A stretch of DNA of 64,000 nt, from NCBI GenBank assembly GCA_004211905.1, contig SHBP01000001.1, positions 1 through 64,000 of the forward strand, given 5' to 3'. The position numbers were made by a program, and so were the translations under genes. The notes beneath the pieces were generated by a model, which was not told the origin of the DNA, did no database searches, and worked only from the letters and a program-made list of their open reading frames with translations. How positions within the stretch are numbered: the first letter of the stretch is position 1; each line of letters starts with the position of its first letter. Source of the stretch: SAR92 clade bacterium. Its GTDB lineage: Bacteria > Pseudomonadota > Gammaproteobacteria > Pseudomonadales > Porticoccaceae. Shown here one piece after another: positions 36,729 through 47,805 of the stretch.

Positions 36729-38759
36729 ATGGCGACAACTCTCAACACACAGCAACAGGCTGCACTCAAATATATTGATGGCCCATTACTAGTGTTAGCC
36801 GGTGCCGGCAGCGGAAAAACCAGCGTTATTACGCAAAAAATAGCCTATCTGGTAGAGCAATGCGAGATTCCTGCATATAGCATAGCCGCAGTAACGTTCA
36901 CCAACAAAGCTGCTCGGGAAATGAAAGCTCGTGTAAACGGCTTTATTGCCAGAGATAAAGCGAAGGGTTTAACCGTTTCGACGTTTCACAATCTTGGCTT
37001 AAATATTATTCGCACAGAAATTAAAACCCTAGGCTTTAAACCTGGATTTTCAATTTTAGATCAGGAGGATTGTCGAAATCTACTTAAAGAACTGATGGTC
37101 CGTCATAGCGAGCTAGACGATAAACTGATTGACACTATTCAAAATACTATCTCCAACTGGAAGAATTCTCTTCTGGAACCAGGACAAGCAGTAAATGCTG
37201 CCGACAGCACGGGAGAGCAAAGTATAGCAATGCTTTACGAACGGTATCAACGAGCACTTAAGGCTTATAATGCCGTAGATTTCGATGACTTGATTATGAT
37301 CCCCGTCATGCTGTTTAGACACTTCCCAGAAGTACTAAACAAATGGCAGCGAAAAATTCGCTACTTACTAGTAGATGAATATCAAGATACAAACCTTGCG
37401 CAATATGAGCTGATTAAGATACTGGTCAATGAAAAACAAGCCTTAACGGTAGTGGGCGATGATGATCAATCCATCTACGCATGGCGTGGTGCGCGCCCTG
37501 AAAATTTGATGCAATTACAAGAGGACTTTCCTGGTTTAGAAATTATTAAACTAGAACAAAACTATCGCTCTACTGGCCGAATTCTACGAGCCGCCAATAC
37601 TTTAATCGACAACAATCCTCATCTCATCAACAAGGCTCTTTGGAGTGAACTTGGCCCAGGGGATCCGCTACGTTTCATTAGCAGTGAGAATGAAGATAGC
37701 GAATGCGAACGTGTAGTTAACGAAATCATTGATATGCGTTTAAAACGTCGATGTAAGTACAGTAATTTTGCTATTTTATATCGAGGTAACTATCAAGCGA
37801 AACTGGTTGAAATCAAGCTTCAAGCACAAAATATCCCCTATGAAATCACCGGTGGACAATCATTCTATGCAAAAACTGAAATCAAAGATGTTATGGCTTA
37901 CCTTCGGTTACTTGTTAATCCTGACGATGACAATGCTTTACTAAGAATAATTAATACACCACGCCGTCAAATCGGCCCTACCACTCTTGAGAAGCTTGGG
38001 GGATATGCAAACAAGAGAGGGCTTTCACTTTACGACACAATTGATGAGGTTGGTCTTAGTGCCTCGATGCCTACCAACAATTTACAGAGATTAAAAAGCT
38101 TCAAGCGTTGGATTGAGCAAGTCCGTAAAAATGTGTATCAGGGAAATTCTATTGCAGCCATCAACGAAATGCTTAGTGATGCTGATTATTTAGGTTGGTT
38201 ACATCAAAATGCTAGCAGTGACCATGTTGCCCAAAAGCGCTGGGATAATGTTAACTTTTTACTAACCCAGTTAGCTCAAGTTCTGAAAAACGATCAAACC
38301 GACACATCGGGTATTGATGGTGATAACGCCATCGAAAATGCCATAGCAAAACTCATACTTCGCGACATCCTAGATAGAGAGGAGGAAGAATCAGCAGATG
38401 ACAAGGTTCAACTTTTGACCCTCCATGCAGCCAAAGGATTGGAGTTCTTGCATGTATTTATGATTGGTATGGAAGAAGAAATATTGCCCCATCGAAATAG
38501 CGTTGAAGGCGGCCAGATAGAGGAAGAACGACGCTTAGCCTATGTTGGTATTACGCGGGCTCAACGCACCCTCACCATGACTAGTGCTCGTCAGCGTACG
38601 CAGTTTGGAGAAACATCTGCAACGACGCCAAGTCGTTTTATTGATGAACTACCAGAAGATGATTTGATCAAGATTGGTGGAAATACAGAAACAGATGCTG
38701 CAGAAAACCAAGCGAAAGGGGAAGAGTCTCTTGCGGCCTTAAAGTCTCTTTTTGGTTAA
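36729..38759 (+). CDS. rep: ATP-dependent DNA helicase Rep
   Basis: Superfamily 1A 3'-5' helicase that clears proteins ahead of the replisome; 676 residues (E. coli 673). Motifs: Walker A LAGAGSGKT (about 23-31), Ia VTFTNKAAREM, II VDEYQDTN, III VVGDDDQSIYAWRGA, IV LEQNYRST, V LLTLHAAKGLEF, VI RLAYVGITRAQRTL. Its length and close match over the N terminus to E. coli Rep favour it over UvrD or PcrA. It lies six bases after valS and is probably co-transcribed; it ends four bases before the convergent ihfB. Confidence 0.92.
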   Translation: MATTLNTQQQAALKYIDGPLLVLAGAGSGKTSVITQKIAYLVEQCEIPAYSIAAVTFTNKAAREMKARVNGFIARDKAKGLTVSTFHNLGLNIIRTEIKTLGFKPGFSILDQEDCRNLLKELMVRHSELDDKLIDTIQNTISNWKNSLLEPGQAVNAADSTGEQSIAMLYERYQRALKAYNAVDFDDLIMIPVMLFRHFPEVLNKWQRKIRYLLVDEYQDTNLAQYELIKILVNEKQALTVVGDDDQSIYAWRGARPENLMQLQEDFPGLEIIKLEQNYRSTGRILRAANTLIDNNPHLINKALWSELGPGDPLRFISSENEDSECERVVNEIIDMRLKRRCKYSNFAILYRGNYQAKLVEIKLQAQNIPYEITGGQSFYAKTEIKDVMAYLRLLVNPDDDNALLRIINTPRRQIGPTTLEKLGGYANKRGLSLYDTIDEVGLSASMPTNNLQRLKSFKRWIEQVRKNVYQGNSIAAINEMLSDADYLGWLHQNASSDHVAQKRWDNVNFLLTQLAQVLKNDQTDTSGIDGDNAIENAIAKLILRDILDREEEESADDKVQLLTLHAAKGLEFLHVFMIGMEEEILPHRNSVEGGQIEEERRLAYVGITRAQRTLTMTSARQRTQFGETSATTPSRFIDELPEDDLIKIGGNTETDAAENQAKGEESLAALKSLFG

Positions 38760-38763
38760 TGAA

Positions 38764-39048
38764 CTAAATGCCGTTATCCACGCGAGTTCGTAACTCTTTT
38801 CCTGGCTTAAAATAGGGAACATACTTACCGCGCAAATCCACCGCATCGCCAGTTTTGGGGTTACGCCCTATTCTGGCTGCGCGATAATGCAGCGAAAAGC
38901 TCCCAAAACCTCTTATTTCAACCCTTTGATTATTTGATAGCGTTAACGCCATACGCTCAAGAATCATTCTTACGGCTTGCTCCACGTCTCGTGGAGGGAG
39001 CTGATCTTGGCTAGACGATATTTTTTCGATTAATTCCGATTTAGTCAT
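38764..39048 (-). CDS. ihfB: Integration host factor beta subunit
   Basis: A DNA-bending nucleoid protein that works as a heterodimer with IhfA; 94 residues from ATG 39048. [36 protein letters not shown] (the DNA-binding beta arms with the intercalating Pro) and [11 protein letters not shown] are typical. A TTG start at 39114 would add 22 Lys-rich residues not found in the family and without a ribosome-binding site, so I reject it. It follows rpsA across a terminator, the common order in proteobacteria. Confidence 0.95.
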   Translation of the reverse strand: MTKSELIEKISSSQDQLPPRDVEQAVRMILERMALTLSNNQRVEIRGFGSFSLHYRAARIGRNPKTGDAVDLRGKYVPYFKPGKELRTRVDNGI

Positions 39049-39143
39049 CCGCTTTACTGCACTAGGTTTTGGAAGTTTAGTCTTTGATTTTATTACGGTT
39101 TTAGAAATATTCAAGTAAAATGTGAATGTTTTAACGTTTAAAC

Positions 39144-39173
39144 AAAAAAAAGGGCGGCTGAGCCACCCTTTTT
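39144..39173 (-). terminator. Rho-independent terminator after rpsA
   Basis: On the minus-strand RNA, GGGUGGC and GCCGCCC (one G-U wobble) enclose a UCA loop, preceded by A5 and followed by eight U. The wobble pairs only in this orientation, which shows that it serves rpsA. Some readthrough to ihfB would be needed unless ihfB has its own promoter. Confidence 0.85.
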
Positions 39174-39189
39174 CACCTAATGGACAAAC

Positions 39190-40869
39190 CTACTTGTCCA
39201 TTTGTGCCTTAATCAAGTCACCAATAGTCGTTGGCGTAGACCCGGCAGAATCAGCTTCACTGTCACGATGAGCTTTGACTGCGGCTTTCTCTTCAGAAAC
39301 GTCTTTCGCTTTTACCGACAGATTAATAACGCGAGTCTTGCGGTCGACGTTGATAATCTTAGCTTCAACTTCGGCACCAACAACCAACTCATGGCGAGCG
39401 TCTTCAATTTTCTCTCGAGATAGTTCAGACCCCTTCAGATTAGCCTCAACACCTTCAGCCAAAGTAATTATCGCACCTTTAGAATCTACTTCTTTCACTG
39501 AACCAGTAACAATTGCACCCTTATCATTCTGATCCACATAGTTATTAAATGGATCGTCTGAAAGCTGTTTAATACCTAAAGAGATGCGTTCTCGCTCAGC
39601 ATCAATGCTAAGAACAACCGTTTCAACTTCTTCGCCTTTCTTGAAATTGCGAACAGCTTCTTCGCCAGTTTCATTCCAAGAGATATCAGACAAATGGACC
39701 AACCCATCAATACCGCCATCAAGACCGATAAAGATTCCAAAGTCAGTGATTGATTTGATATTACCAGAGATTTTGTCACCCTTAGCCATGCTTGACGCAA
39801 AGTCATCCCACGGATTGGTGAAGCACTGCTTAATTCCCAGCGAGATACGTCGACGTTCTTCATCAATATCAAGAATCATGACTTCAACTTCTTGGCCTAA
39901 ATCAACAATCTTCGATGGGTGAACATTTTTGTTAGTCCAGTCCATTTCCGAAACGTGGACCAAACCTTCAACGCCATCTTCAAGCTCGGCAAAACAACCA
40001 TAATCAGTCAAATTGGTGATCTTGGCTTTTACTTTTGCGCCTTCAGGATATCGTCCTTTGATATCACCCCATGGGTCTTCGCCCATCTGCTTCATTCCAA
40101 GAGACACACGGTTACGCTCGCGATCAAACTTGAGTACTTTGACGTCAATTTCATCACCAACATTAATCATCTCAGACGGATGCTTGATTCGTTTCCAAGA
40201 CATATCAGTGATGTGCAGAAGCCCATCGATACCGCCAAGGTCAACAAAGGCACCGTAATCAGTAAGGTTCTTAATAACGCCCTTCAATGAGCTGCCTTCT
40301 TCTAAATTAGCAAGAAGCTCATCACGCTCAGCAGAATTAGCACTCTCCATTACCGCTCGACGGCTAACAACAACATTATTGCGCTTTGCATCCAACTTGA
40401 TAACTTTGAACTCTAGATCAATATTTTCAAGATGAGTTATCTCTCGGAGAGGTCGCACATCAACTAATGAACCAGGTAAGAACGCACGTAATCCACGAAC
40501 ATCAACGGTAAAGCCACCTTTAACCTTGCCGCTAATTACTCCGATAACAACCTCGTCAGCTTTATGGGCTGCTTCGAGTTCAATCCAGGATTCAGCACGG
40601 CGAGCCTTCTCGCGTGATAATTTTGTAGCACCGAAGCCATCTTCAACAGCTTCAAGTGCAACTTGCACCTCATCGCCAACGGCAACTTCTATCTCGCCTT
40701 TGTCGTTATAAAATTGGTCGGCAGAAATAACACCTTCGGACTTCAGTCCGGCATGCACAGTAACCCAGTCTTTATCGATATCGATAATGACACCAGTAAT
40801 AATTGCGCCAGGGTTCATCTCAACAGTTTTGAGACTTTCTTCAAATAGGTCTTGGAAACTTTCGGTCAT
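39190..40869 (-). CDS. rpsA: 30S ribosomal protein S1
   Basis: S1 recruits mRNA to the 30S subunit; 559 residues (E. coli 557). Six S1/OB repeats are visible. The last four share repeated elements such as [51 protein letters not shown] and [26 protein letters not shown] (shown in parts), each followed by [11 protein letters not shown]. The first two are the ribosome-binding repeats. It sits in the usual cmk-rpsA-ihfB order. The leader contains a CCGCAA/TTGCGG stem (40933-40953) about 65-85 bases before the ATG. Confidence 0.97.
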   Translation of the reverse strand: MTESFQDLFEESLKTVEMNPGAIITGVIIDIDKDWVTVHAGLKSEGVISADQFYNDKGEIEVAVGDEVQVALEAVEDGFGATKLSREKARRAESWIELEAAHKADEVVIGVISGKVKGGFTVDVRGLRAFLPGSLVDVRPLREITHLENIDLEFKVIKLDAKRNNVVVSRRAVMESANSAERDELLANLEEGSSLKGVIKNLTDYGAFVDLGGIDGLLHITDMSWKRIKHPSEMINVGDEIDVKVLKFDRERNRVSLGMKQMGEDPWGDIKGRYPEGAKVKAKITNLTDYGCFAELEDGVEGLVHVSEMDWTNKNVHPSKIVDLGQEVEVMILDIDEERRRISLGIKQCFTNPWDDFASSMAKGDKISGNIKSITDFGIFIGLDGGIDGLVHLSDISWNETGEEAVRNFKKGEEVETVVLSIDAERERISLGIKQLSDDPFNNYVDQNDKGAIVTGSVKEVDSKGAIITLAEGVEANLKGSELSREKIEDARHELVVGAEVEAKIINVDRKTRVINLSVKAKDVSEEKAAVKAHRDSEADSAGSTPTTIGDLIKAQMDK

Positions 40870-41019
40870 GGAATATACCTAATATATGACAGAGAATCAG
40901 GTGCGATGCACTAGAATCTGATCTCTTTTTTCCGCAATGCCAGATTTTGCGGGTCAGTTAAAGTTAAGGCTTACAGCAGAGTTAGCTGGCAACTGCTGGT
41001 CTACCCCTTAAATTAAATG

Positions 41020-41694
41020 CTAAGCTAACCCTTTGAAATCTATATAATTTAACACTGTTTCAAGGACCTCTTTGGCACTCATCAGTGAACTATCTAACTC
41101 AATGGCGTCCTCAGCGGCAACCAGGGGAGACACTTCCCGATTCATATCTCTTTCATCTCTTGCGCGAACCTGCTCTGCAAGGGCGCGCAGACTAACATCT
41201 TCGCCTTTCTCAATCAACTCTTTATAACGCCGATTGGCTCGTTCATCAATGCTGGCAGTAAGATATATTTTAAGGTCCGCTTCTGGGAAAACAACGGTTC
41301 CCATGTCTCTGCCATCGGCAACAAGACCTTCACCACGAGCAAAACTTCTCTGTCTTTTTAACAAAGCCCCACGTACATCATTATAGGCGGCAATTTTAGA
41401 TGCACGAACACCTGTATCCTCGGTTCGCATTTCAGCAGTGACGTCCTCTTCTTCAAGAACCGCCTTAAATTGGCCATCAGCACTGGTGATGAATCGGATA
41501 TCCATGTGTTCTGCTAGCATTGAAAGCCCACTTACATCATGGGTATCAATTTTACGGCGCGACGCAGCAATAGTCAGAAGACGGTATAGCGCTCCGCTAT
41601 CAAGATAATTAAAGGATAGTGTGTCCGCGATCATCCTACTAACGGTGCCCTTACCTGAGCCACTTGGTCCATCAACGGTAATAATTTTAGTCAT
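41020..41694 (-). CDS. cmk: Cytidylate kinase
   Basis: Phosphorylates CMP and dCMP with ATP; 224 residues (E. coli 227). The P-loop is VDGPSGSGKGT (residues 7-17), followed by YLDSGALYR, DGRDMGTVVFP and the C-terminal ARDERDMNREVSPL, which carries the CMP-kinase-specific Arg residues. Its ATG lies inside the last codons of the tyrA-aroA gene (8-base overlap), so the two are translationally coupled. rpsA follows 150 bases downstream. Confidence 0.96.
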   Translation of the reverse strand: MTKIITVDGPSGSGKGTVSRMIADTLSFNYLDSGALYRLLTIAASRRKIDTHDVSGLSMLAEHMDIRFITSADGQFKAVLEEEDVTAEMRTEDTGVRASKIAAYNDVRGALLKRQRSFARGEGLVADGRDMGTVVFPEADLKIYLTASIDERANRRYKELIEKGEDVSLRALAEQVRARDERDMNREVSPLVAAEDAIELDSSLMSAKEVLETVLNYIDFKGLA

Positions 41695-43936
41695 TCACAG
41701 TCTCAACATTAATAACCAACCCAACAGTTGCAGCGCAGTTAATAAAATCAGGGAAAGAGGTCGCTACATTATTGCAATCTTCAACAATAATTTCCCCCTG
41801 AGCTCGCAAACCCGCAATAGCAAAAGCCATAGCAATACGATGATCATGATGGCTGAGCACCCTCCCCGAGCCGATTGTTCCGCCAACGATACGTATTCCG
41901 TCGTCTGTTGCCACCGCATTTATTCCCAGAGTATTGAGCCCATCAGCCATACTCTGGATTCGATCGCTCTCCTTTACTCGCAACTCTTTAGCTCCAGTCA
42001 AGATAGTTTCTCCCTGAGCGCAGGCCGCCGCTATAAATATGGAAGGAAACTCATCAATCGCAAGTGGAACCTGACTTTCCGGTATTTCGATACCCTCTAA
42101 TTTAGCATATTGGACCCTAATATCAGCGACCGGTTCACCACCAATTTCAATTTCATTGGTCAAACTGATTTGAGCTCCCATCTGGCGTAAAATGTTAATC
42201 ACTCCAATGCGTGTAGGGTTAACTCCCACATGGTGTAATGTGATATCAGACCCGGGAGTGATGGACGCTGCCACCATAAAAAAAGCCGCTGATGAAATAT
42301 CAGCGGGAACATCTATCCGTGCTGCCTCAAGTCTCCCACCACCAGATAATCGTGCAGCACTGTCAGACACACTGACAGGATAGCCAAAGCCTCTTAACAT
42401 TCGTTCTGTATGGTCTCGAGTTGGGGCCGGTTCTGTGACTGAAGTTTCACCTTTGGCATACAGACCAGCAAGCAAAACACAAGATTTTACCTGTGCACTC
42501 GCCATTGGCATGACATAGTCAATTGCTTTTAGCTGCTGACCACCCTTAATTTTTAATGGGGGAGTTCCACCTTTGGCAGTATCAATAACCGCGCCCATTG
42601 ATACTAATGGATCTGCAACTCGCCCCATGGGGCGCCCAGAAAGCGATGTATCTCCAGTCAGTTCAGTATCAAATGACTGGCCGGCTAAAAGCCCGCTTAA
42701 AAGCCGTATTGAAGTGCCTGAATTACCCATATATAACGGTTTTTCTGGCGATTTAAGTCCGTGAAGGCCAACGCCATGGATAACTAGACGTCCCTGCTCT
42801 GGCCCTTCTATTAAGACCCCCATATCTCGAAAGGCCTGAAGTGTCGCCAAGCTATCTTCCCCTTCCAAAAAACCTGTCACCTCAGTCATCCCCTCAGCCA
42901 AAGAACCCAGCATAATAGAGCGATGAGACATGGATTTATCCCCTGGCACACGCACAGTTCCCTGCGCTTTGCCTCCCGGAACTATATGGTAATTAATACG
43001 TTTATCTTTCATTGAGCCCTGCAAGGATTTGTCTTCAAGCAATTTACTAAAATGATTTCGTGCATCTCTTGCCTGTGTAAAAACATCCATCAAATACTGT
43101 TGGTCACCCCCGTCAATAGCTTTACGGAGAGTTTGAAAATTACCCATAACCTGATCAAGGATAGTTAAGATCGCTTCTCGATTAGCTAAGGCAATGTCAC
43201 GCCACATCACCGGATCACTGGCCGCTATTCTAGTGAAATCTCTAAAACCACCAGCTGCATAACGGAATATTTCTCGGTTATCCCCCATTCCAGCCAATGT
43301 ATCAACTAAGGAATACGCCAAGAAATGAGGCAAATGACTAGTAGCGGCCAATATACCATCATGCTCTTCTGTACTCATTTTTGACACAACAGCTCCGACA
43401 TCAGTCCAAAGCCCTTCCACCAAGGACAAATGTTCGCTGCCTGTGGAGCTGTTGGGGGTTAAAATAACCCTGTGATTCTCAAATAAATTTCTATTTGCAG
43501 CGGTAACGCCACTTTTTTCTGAACCTGCAATAGGATGCCCTGGGATAAATTGACGTGGCAGCTCACCATAAATATCGTGAGCTGCTCGACAAACACTGCC
43601 TTTTACGCTGGCCACATCAGTCACGGTAACGTCATCTGCAAGAAGTCGTCGGCAATCTTTAAGGACTGCAGGAACAGTTAACGTTGGAACGCCAATCACA
43701 ACTACATCGCTAGGACCTAACTCAGCAGCCACTTCATCTAAACTTTCTCTTGCCTCGTCTATAATCCCAGCTTCAAGTGCTAATTCAAGAGTGGAGGTAC
43801 GCCGAGAAATGCCCACCACATGCTTCGCAAGGCCTCTTTGTCGAGCAGCAATAGCTAAACTAGAGCCAATAAGTCCTAAACCGATCACTACTAGACGGTT
43901 AATCTGAGGCGCAGACTCTTTAGCTCTCTTAGACAT
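41687..43936 (-). CDS. Fused prephenate dehydrogenase / 3-phosphoshikimate 1-carboxyvinyltransferase
   Basis: A 749-residue bifunctional protein. Residues about 1-295 are TyrA: NAD-binding VIGLGLIGSSLA, the prephenate-binding GHPIAGSEKSGV, and HDGILAATSHLPHFLAYSL with the catalytic His. Residues about 315-749 are EPSP synthase (AroA): PGDKSMSHRSIML, GNSGTSIRLLSGL, MASAQVKSCVLLAG, RDHTERML, RVKESDRI and DHRIAMAF. The AroA half resembles the class II enzymes but keeps the Gly of GN-x-GT. The same fusion is known in Pseudomonas. It links tyrosine synthesis to the shikimate pathway and lies beside pheA. Confidence 0.93.
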   Translation of the reverse strand: MSKRAKESAPQINRLVVIGLGLIGSSLAIAARQRGLAKHVVGISRRTSTLELALEAGIIDEARESLDEVAAELGPSDVVVIGVPTLTVPAVLKDCRRLLADDVTVTDVASVKGSVCRAAHDIYGELPRQFIPGHPIAGSEKSGVTAANRNLFENHRVILTPNSSTGSEHLSLVEGLWTDVGAVVSKMSTEEHDGILAATSHLPHFLAYSLVDTLAGMGDNREIFRYAAGGFRDFTRIAASDPVMWRDIALANREAILTILDQVMGNFQTLRKAIDGGDQQYLMDVFTQARDARNHFSKLLEDKSLQGSMKDKRINYHIVPGGKAQGTVRVPGDKSMSHRSIMLGSLAEGMTEVTGFLEGEDSLATLQAFRDMGVLIEGPEQGRLVIHGVGLHGLKSPEKPLYMGNSGTSIRLLSGLLAGQSFDTELTGDTSLSGRPMGRVADPLVSMGAVIDTAKGGTPPLKIKGGQQLKAIDYVMPMASAQVKSCVLLAGLYAKGETSVTEPAPTRDHTERMLRGFGYPVSVSDSAARLSGGGRLEAARIDVPADISSAAFFMVAASITPGSDITLHHVGVNPTRIGVINILRQMGAQISLTNEIEIGGEPVADIRVQYAKLEGIEIPESQVPLAIDEFPSIFIAAACAQGETILTGAKELRVKESDRIQSMADGLNTLGINAVATDDGIRIVGGTIGSGRVLSHHDHRIAMAFAIAGLRAQGEIIVEDCNNVATSFPDFINCAATVGLVINVETVND

Positions 43937-43985
43937 GAGTGTATTCAGCCGTTGTTTTCATCATTAAGGTTAGTTGGTTTCTGGG

Positions 43986-45071
43986 TTACAGAACCGCGCG
44001 TGGATAAGACCCCAGAACTTTTAAGTCAGCAACATCCAAAGACAATTCCTCCAGAACCTTAGTAACTGCCTCATCCTCAATATGCCCGACAAAGTCTATA
44101 AAAAACACATAGGACCATTTGCTACTACGTGATGGCCGTGATTCCAGCCGAGTCATGTCTACGTTATGGCGCCGAAAAGGCTCCAAGAGATCGTGCAACG
44201 CACCAGGCTTATTACGCACAGATACGACAACTGAAGTGCGATCATCGCCACTCGGAGGTACTGATTCTCGACCGATAATCAAAAAGCGTGTGGAATTGTC
44301 AGGGCGATCTTCGATCTTCTCCCAAAGCTTTTCCAATTGGTATAGTTCACAGGACATATCCCCAGCAATCGCAGCAGAATTCCATTCGCCCTGCACCCTT
44401 TTAGCTGCTTCTGCATTACTACTGACAGCGACACGTTCAATATTAGGGTAATTGGAGTTCAACCATTGACGACATTGCGCAAGGGACTGTGCGTGCGAAT
44501 AAACTCTAGTAATATTGTCATTGTTAGTATTTCCACCCACCATAAAATGATGATGGATACGTAGTTCCACTTCACCACAAATCTTTATTGATGAATCCAT
44601 AAAACTATCAAGAGTATGACTAATGACACCTTCGGTAGAGTTTTCAACAGGAACGACACCGTAGTTACATGCCCCGGCAAGAACCTCCCTAAACACTTCA
44701 TCAATAGCGGCCTTAGGTACACTAATGGCGCCATCACCAAAATGTTTGAGCGCTGCTTCCTGAGTAAAAGTCCCTTCAGGCCCAAGAAAAGCAACCTTGA
44801 TCGGTTGCTCAAGGGCCAAGCAGGCAGACATAATTTGTCTAAACAATCTGGCCATATCCTCGTTGTCGATAGGCCCAGTGTTAGCTTCCATAATATGCCT
44901 CAACACTTGCGCTTCACGCTCTGGGCGATAATACGCAGCATCGCCAAGGCCTTTCTTAACCTGGGCGACCTGTTGGGCAAAATCTGCACGTTGACTGATG
45001 CTCTCCATAATTTGAACATCTAGCGCGTCAATCTTATCCCTGAGCACCAATAAGGGGTCTTTTTTTGTCAT
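43986..45071 (-). CDS. pheA: Bifunctional chorismate mutase / prephenate dehydratase (P-protein)
   Basis: Converts chorismate to phenylpyruvate in two steps; 361 residues. An AroQ chorismate mutase helix bundle covers residues 1 to about 90 (LRDKIDALDVQIMESISQRA), the dehydratase domain starts KVAFLGPEGTFTQEAAL and includes NSTEGVISHTLD and STRFLIIG, and the ACT domain (about 270-361) carries the Phe-sensing ESRPSRS motif. GGGAA precedes the ATG. Pseudomonas has serC before and hisC after pheA; neither is here, so gyrA and tyrA-aroA are direct neighbours. Confidence 0.95.
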   Translation of the reverse strand: MTKKDPLLVLRDKIDALDVQIMESISQRADFAQQVAQVKKGLGDAAYYRPEREAQVLRHIMEANTGPIDNEDMARLFRQIMSACLALEQPIKVAFLGPEGTFTQEAALKHFGDGAISVPKAAIDEVFREVLAGACNYGVVPVENSTEGVISHTLDSFMDSSIKICGEVELRIHHHFMVGGNTNNDNITRVYSHAQSLAQCRQWLNSNYPNIERVAVSSNAEAAKRVQGEWNSAAIAGDMSCELYQLEKLWEKIEDRPDNSTRFLIIGRESVPPSGDDRTSVVVSVRNKPGALHDLLEPFRRHNVDMTRLESRPSRSSKWSYVFFIDFVGHIEDEAVTKVLEELSLDVADLKVLGSYPRAVL

Positions 45072-45099
45072 AATTCCCTATCTCACCACATCTAACCAC

Positions 45100-47694
45100 T
45101 TACTCTTCTGAAGAGTTTGAGTCAGACGAGTCCTCAGATTCCTCAGAATCGATAAAATCATCATCCTCTGGCTCTGCTATCCTAGCCAAACTCACCAAAT
45201 TCTCATTTTCCTTAAGCCGGATAATGCGCACACCTTGGGTATTTCGGCCTACAACAGAGACCTCATCCCCACGGGTTCTCACCATTGTACCCTGATCTGA
45301 AATCAACATAATTTCATCTCCAGTAAACAGTTGTGTCGCCCCAACTAGTGGGCCATTGCGCTCACTCGCCTGAATAGCGATCATCCCCTTACCACCACGA
45401 CCCTTCGTGGGGAACTCACCAACCAGAGTACGCTTTCCAAAACCGTTTTCACAAACAGTCAGTAAGAACCCGTCCGTTTGAGGAATTACCATAGAGATGA
45501 CTTTGTGCTCCTCCGGCAAACGCATACCGCGCACACCCTTAGACACACGACCCATGGCTCTAACGTCTGTTTCAGCAAAGCGCACAGCCTTTCCTTCGCT
45601 ACTAAACAGCATAATATCCTGACTGCCATCAACAATCGCGGTGCCTACCAAATGATCGCCCTCGACTAAGTCAACGGCTCTAAGTCCAACACTTCGCGGA
45701 CGTGAATACTGGTCCAATGATGTCTTTTTAACGGTGCCATTGGCTGTGGCCATTATCACAAATTGATCTTCGCTGTACTCGTCTACCGGTAATATCGAAC
45801 TAATTCTTTCTCCTTCATCGAGAGGAAGTAAATTAACCACTGGACGTCCTCGGGAGTTCCTCCCGGCGATTGGAATTTGATAAACCTTGAGCCAATAGAC
45901 CTTCCCAAGGTTGGTGAAGCAAAGAATTGTCGTATGAGTACTGGCCACCAGCAGATGCTCCACAAAGTCCTCATCTTTAACTGCCGTGGCAGACTTACCC
46001 ATTCCGCCTCGCCGCTGAGCCTGATAGTCACTTAGAGGCTGGGTCTTTGCGTAGCCTCCGTGGGAGATGGTAACAACTCTATCTTCCTCGGTAATTAAAT
46101 CTTCAATGGTAAGGTCATGCATTGACTCGATAATTTCGGTACGCCTCTCATCACCAAACTCTTCTACCACTGCTTCCAGTTCTTCACGGATAACCGACAT
46201 CAAGCGATTAATATCGCCCAAAATATCCTGATAATCAGCGATCTCATCAAGCTTAACCGCAAATTCTTCGATAATTTTGTCATGCTCCATGCCCGTCAAA
46301 CGATGCAATCGCAATTCAAGAATATCTTTAGCCTGCTCAGGTGATAAGAAATATTGCCCATCTCTTAGGCCAAATTGATCTTCAAGCCACTCTGGGCGAG
46401 CCGCCTCAGGACCTGCCCGGTCTAGCATTTTAACAACAGAACCAGGATCCCAACCTTTAGCTACAAGAGCTTCACGAGCATCAGCTGGGGTGGAAGACGT
46501 TTTAATCAAAGCGATAATTTCGTCGATATTCGCCAGCGCTATTGCAAAGCCTTCTAGGGTATGAGCACGCTCGCGAGCCTTTCGTAAAAGATATATGGTC
46601 CGGCGAGTGACTACCTCTCTACGATGACGCACAAAGGCCTCAAGCATCTGTTTGAGGTTGAGAATCTTAGGCTGACCGTCAACCAGAGCAACAACATTGA
46701 TCCCAAACACGTTCTGCATCTGGGTCTGGGCGTATAGGTTATTGAGGACAACATCACCCGTTTCGCCTCGCTTAAGCTCAATAACAATACGCAAACCATC
46801 TTTATCCGACTCATCACGTAATTCTGAGATACCCTCAAGCTTTTTCTCTTTGACCAACTCCGCAATACGCTCAATTAACCGAGCCTTATTTAACTGATAA
46901 GGAATCTCGGTCACAATAATCGTCTCGCGGCGAGTTTTTTCATCAATTTCAATATCAGCCCGAGCACGCATATAAATTCGGCCGCGGCCTGTACGATAAG
47001 CCTCAATAATTCCAGCTCGGCCGTTAATAATTGCACCTGTGGGAAAATCTGGTCCTGGAATGTATTCCATTAACTCTTCGATGGTGATCTCTTCGTTGTC
47101 GATAAGAGCAAGACAACCCTTAACGACCTCAGCAAGATTATGAGGGGGGATATTAGTGGCCATGCCCACAGCAATACCAGACGAACCATTGACCAGCAAG
47201 GTCGGCACCCGAGTCGGCAAAACCACCGGAATCTGCTCAGTCTCATCATAATTCGGCGCAAAATCTACCGTGTCTTTTTCTAAATCTTCTAACAGAGCAT
47301 GGGCGATCTTAGTCATGCGGATTTCGGTGTATCTCATCGCCGCGGCCCTGTCACCGTCAACCGAGCCAAAATTTCCCTGACCATCGACTAACATGTAACG
47401 TAATGAGAAAGGCTGCGCCATACGAACAATCGTTTCATAGACAGCAGAATCGCCATGAGGATGGTACTTACCAATCACGTCACCAACCACTCGAGCTGAC
47501 TTTTTATAGGCTTTGTTCCAATCGTTACTAAGCTCATTCATTGCGAACAGAGCACGTCGATGCACCGGCTTAAGGCCATCGCGCACATCCGGGAGGGCTC
47601 TTCCTACAATCACGCTCATCGCATAATCTAAGTAGGATTGTTTAAGCTCATCTTCAATATTAACTGGAACAATTTCTTTTGCTAAATCAACCAT
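45100..47694 (-). CDS. gyrA: DNA gyrase subunit A
   Basis: The DNA-cutting subunit of gyrase; 864 residues (E. coli 875). Catalytic Tyr122 lies in [11 protein letters not shown]. The quinolone region [19 protein letters not shown] has Ser83 and Glu87, a wild-type state in several genera. The six-bladed C-terminal DNA-wrapping domain starts after about residue 530; its GyrA-box reads QRRGGMG (560-566), with Met where QRRGGKG has Lys. The tail is strongly acidic ([21 protein letters not shown] in the last about 25 residues). It is divergent from mtaD. Confidence 0.96.
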   Translation of the reverse strand: MVDLAKEIVPVNIEDELKQSYLDYAMSVIVGRALPDVRDGLKPVHRRALFAMNELSNDWNKAYKKSARVVGDVIGKYHPHGDSAVYETIVRMAQPFSLRYMLVDGQGNFGSVDGDRAAAMRYTEIRMTKIAHALLEDLEKDTVDFAPNYDETEQIPVVLPTRVPTLLVNGSSGIAVGMATNIPPHNLAEVVKGCLALIDNEEITIEELMEYIPGPDFPTGAIINGRAGIIEAYRTGRGRIYMRARADIEIDEKTRRETIIVTEIPYQLNKARLIERIAELVKEKKLEGISELRDESDKDGLRIVIELKRGETGDVVLNNLYAQTQMQNVFGINVVALVDGQPKILNLKQMLEAFVRHRREVVTRRTIYLLRKARERAHTLEGFAIALANIDEIIALIKTSSTPADAREALVAKGWDPGSVVKMLDRAGPEAARPEWLEDQFGLRDGQYFLSPEQAKDILELRLHRLTGMEHDKIIEEFAVKLDEIADYQDILGDINRLMSVIREELEAVVEEFGDERRTEIIESMHDLTIEDLITEEDRVVTISHGGYAKTQPLSDYQAQRRGGMGKSATAVKDEDFVEHLLVASTHTTILCFTNLGKVYWLKVYQIPIAGRNSRGRPVVNLLPLDEGERISSILPVDEYSEDQFVIMATANGTVKKTSLDQYSRPRSVGLRAVDLVEGDHLVGTAIVDGSQDIMLFSSEGKAVRFAETDVRAMGRVSKGVRGMRLPEEHKVISMVIPQTDGFLLTVCENGFGKRTLVGEFPTKGRGGKGMIAIQASERNGPLVGATQLFTGDEIMLISDQGTMVRTRGDEVSVVGRNTQGVRIIRLKENENLVSLARIAEPEDDDFIDSEESEDSSDSNSSEE

Positions 47695-47805
47695 AATTTA
47701 TTGTTATTTCCCGCGTTATTGGATTCAGTTTGTCGCGTTATTGCCGCGCCAATTCACCCCCAAAAAGAAATTGGGTTCGATAAGACAAATCGTCCCCATT
47801 TTAGG

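Noticed and set aside
39049-39114. Lys-rich N-terminal extension of ihfB from TTG 39114
   Set aside because: No ribosome-binding site, absent from the IhfB family, and it would extend towards the rpsA terminator.
39584-40290. Long open frames antisense to rpsA
   Set aside because: They mirror the codon bias of the real S1 gene on the other strand and show no family similarity or ribosome-binding sites.
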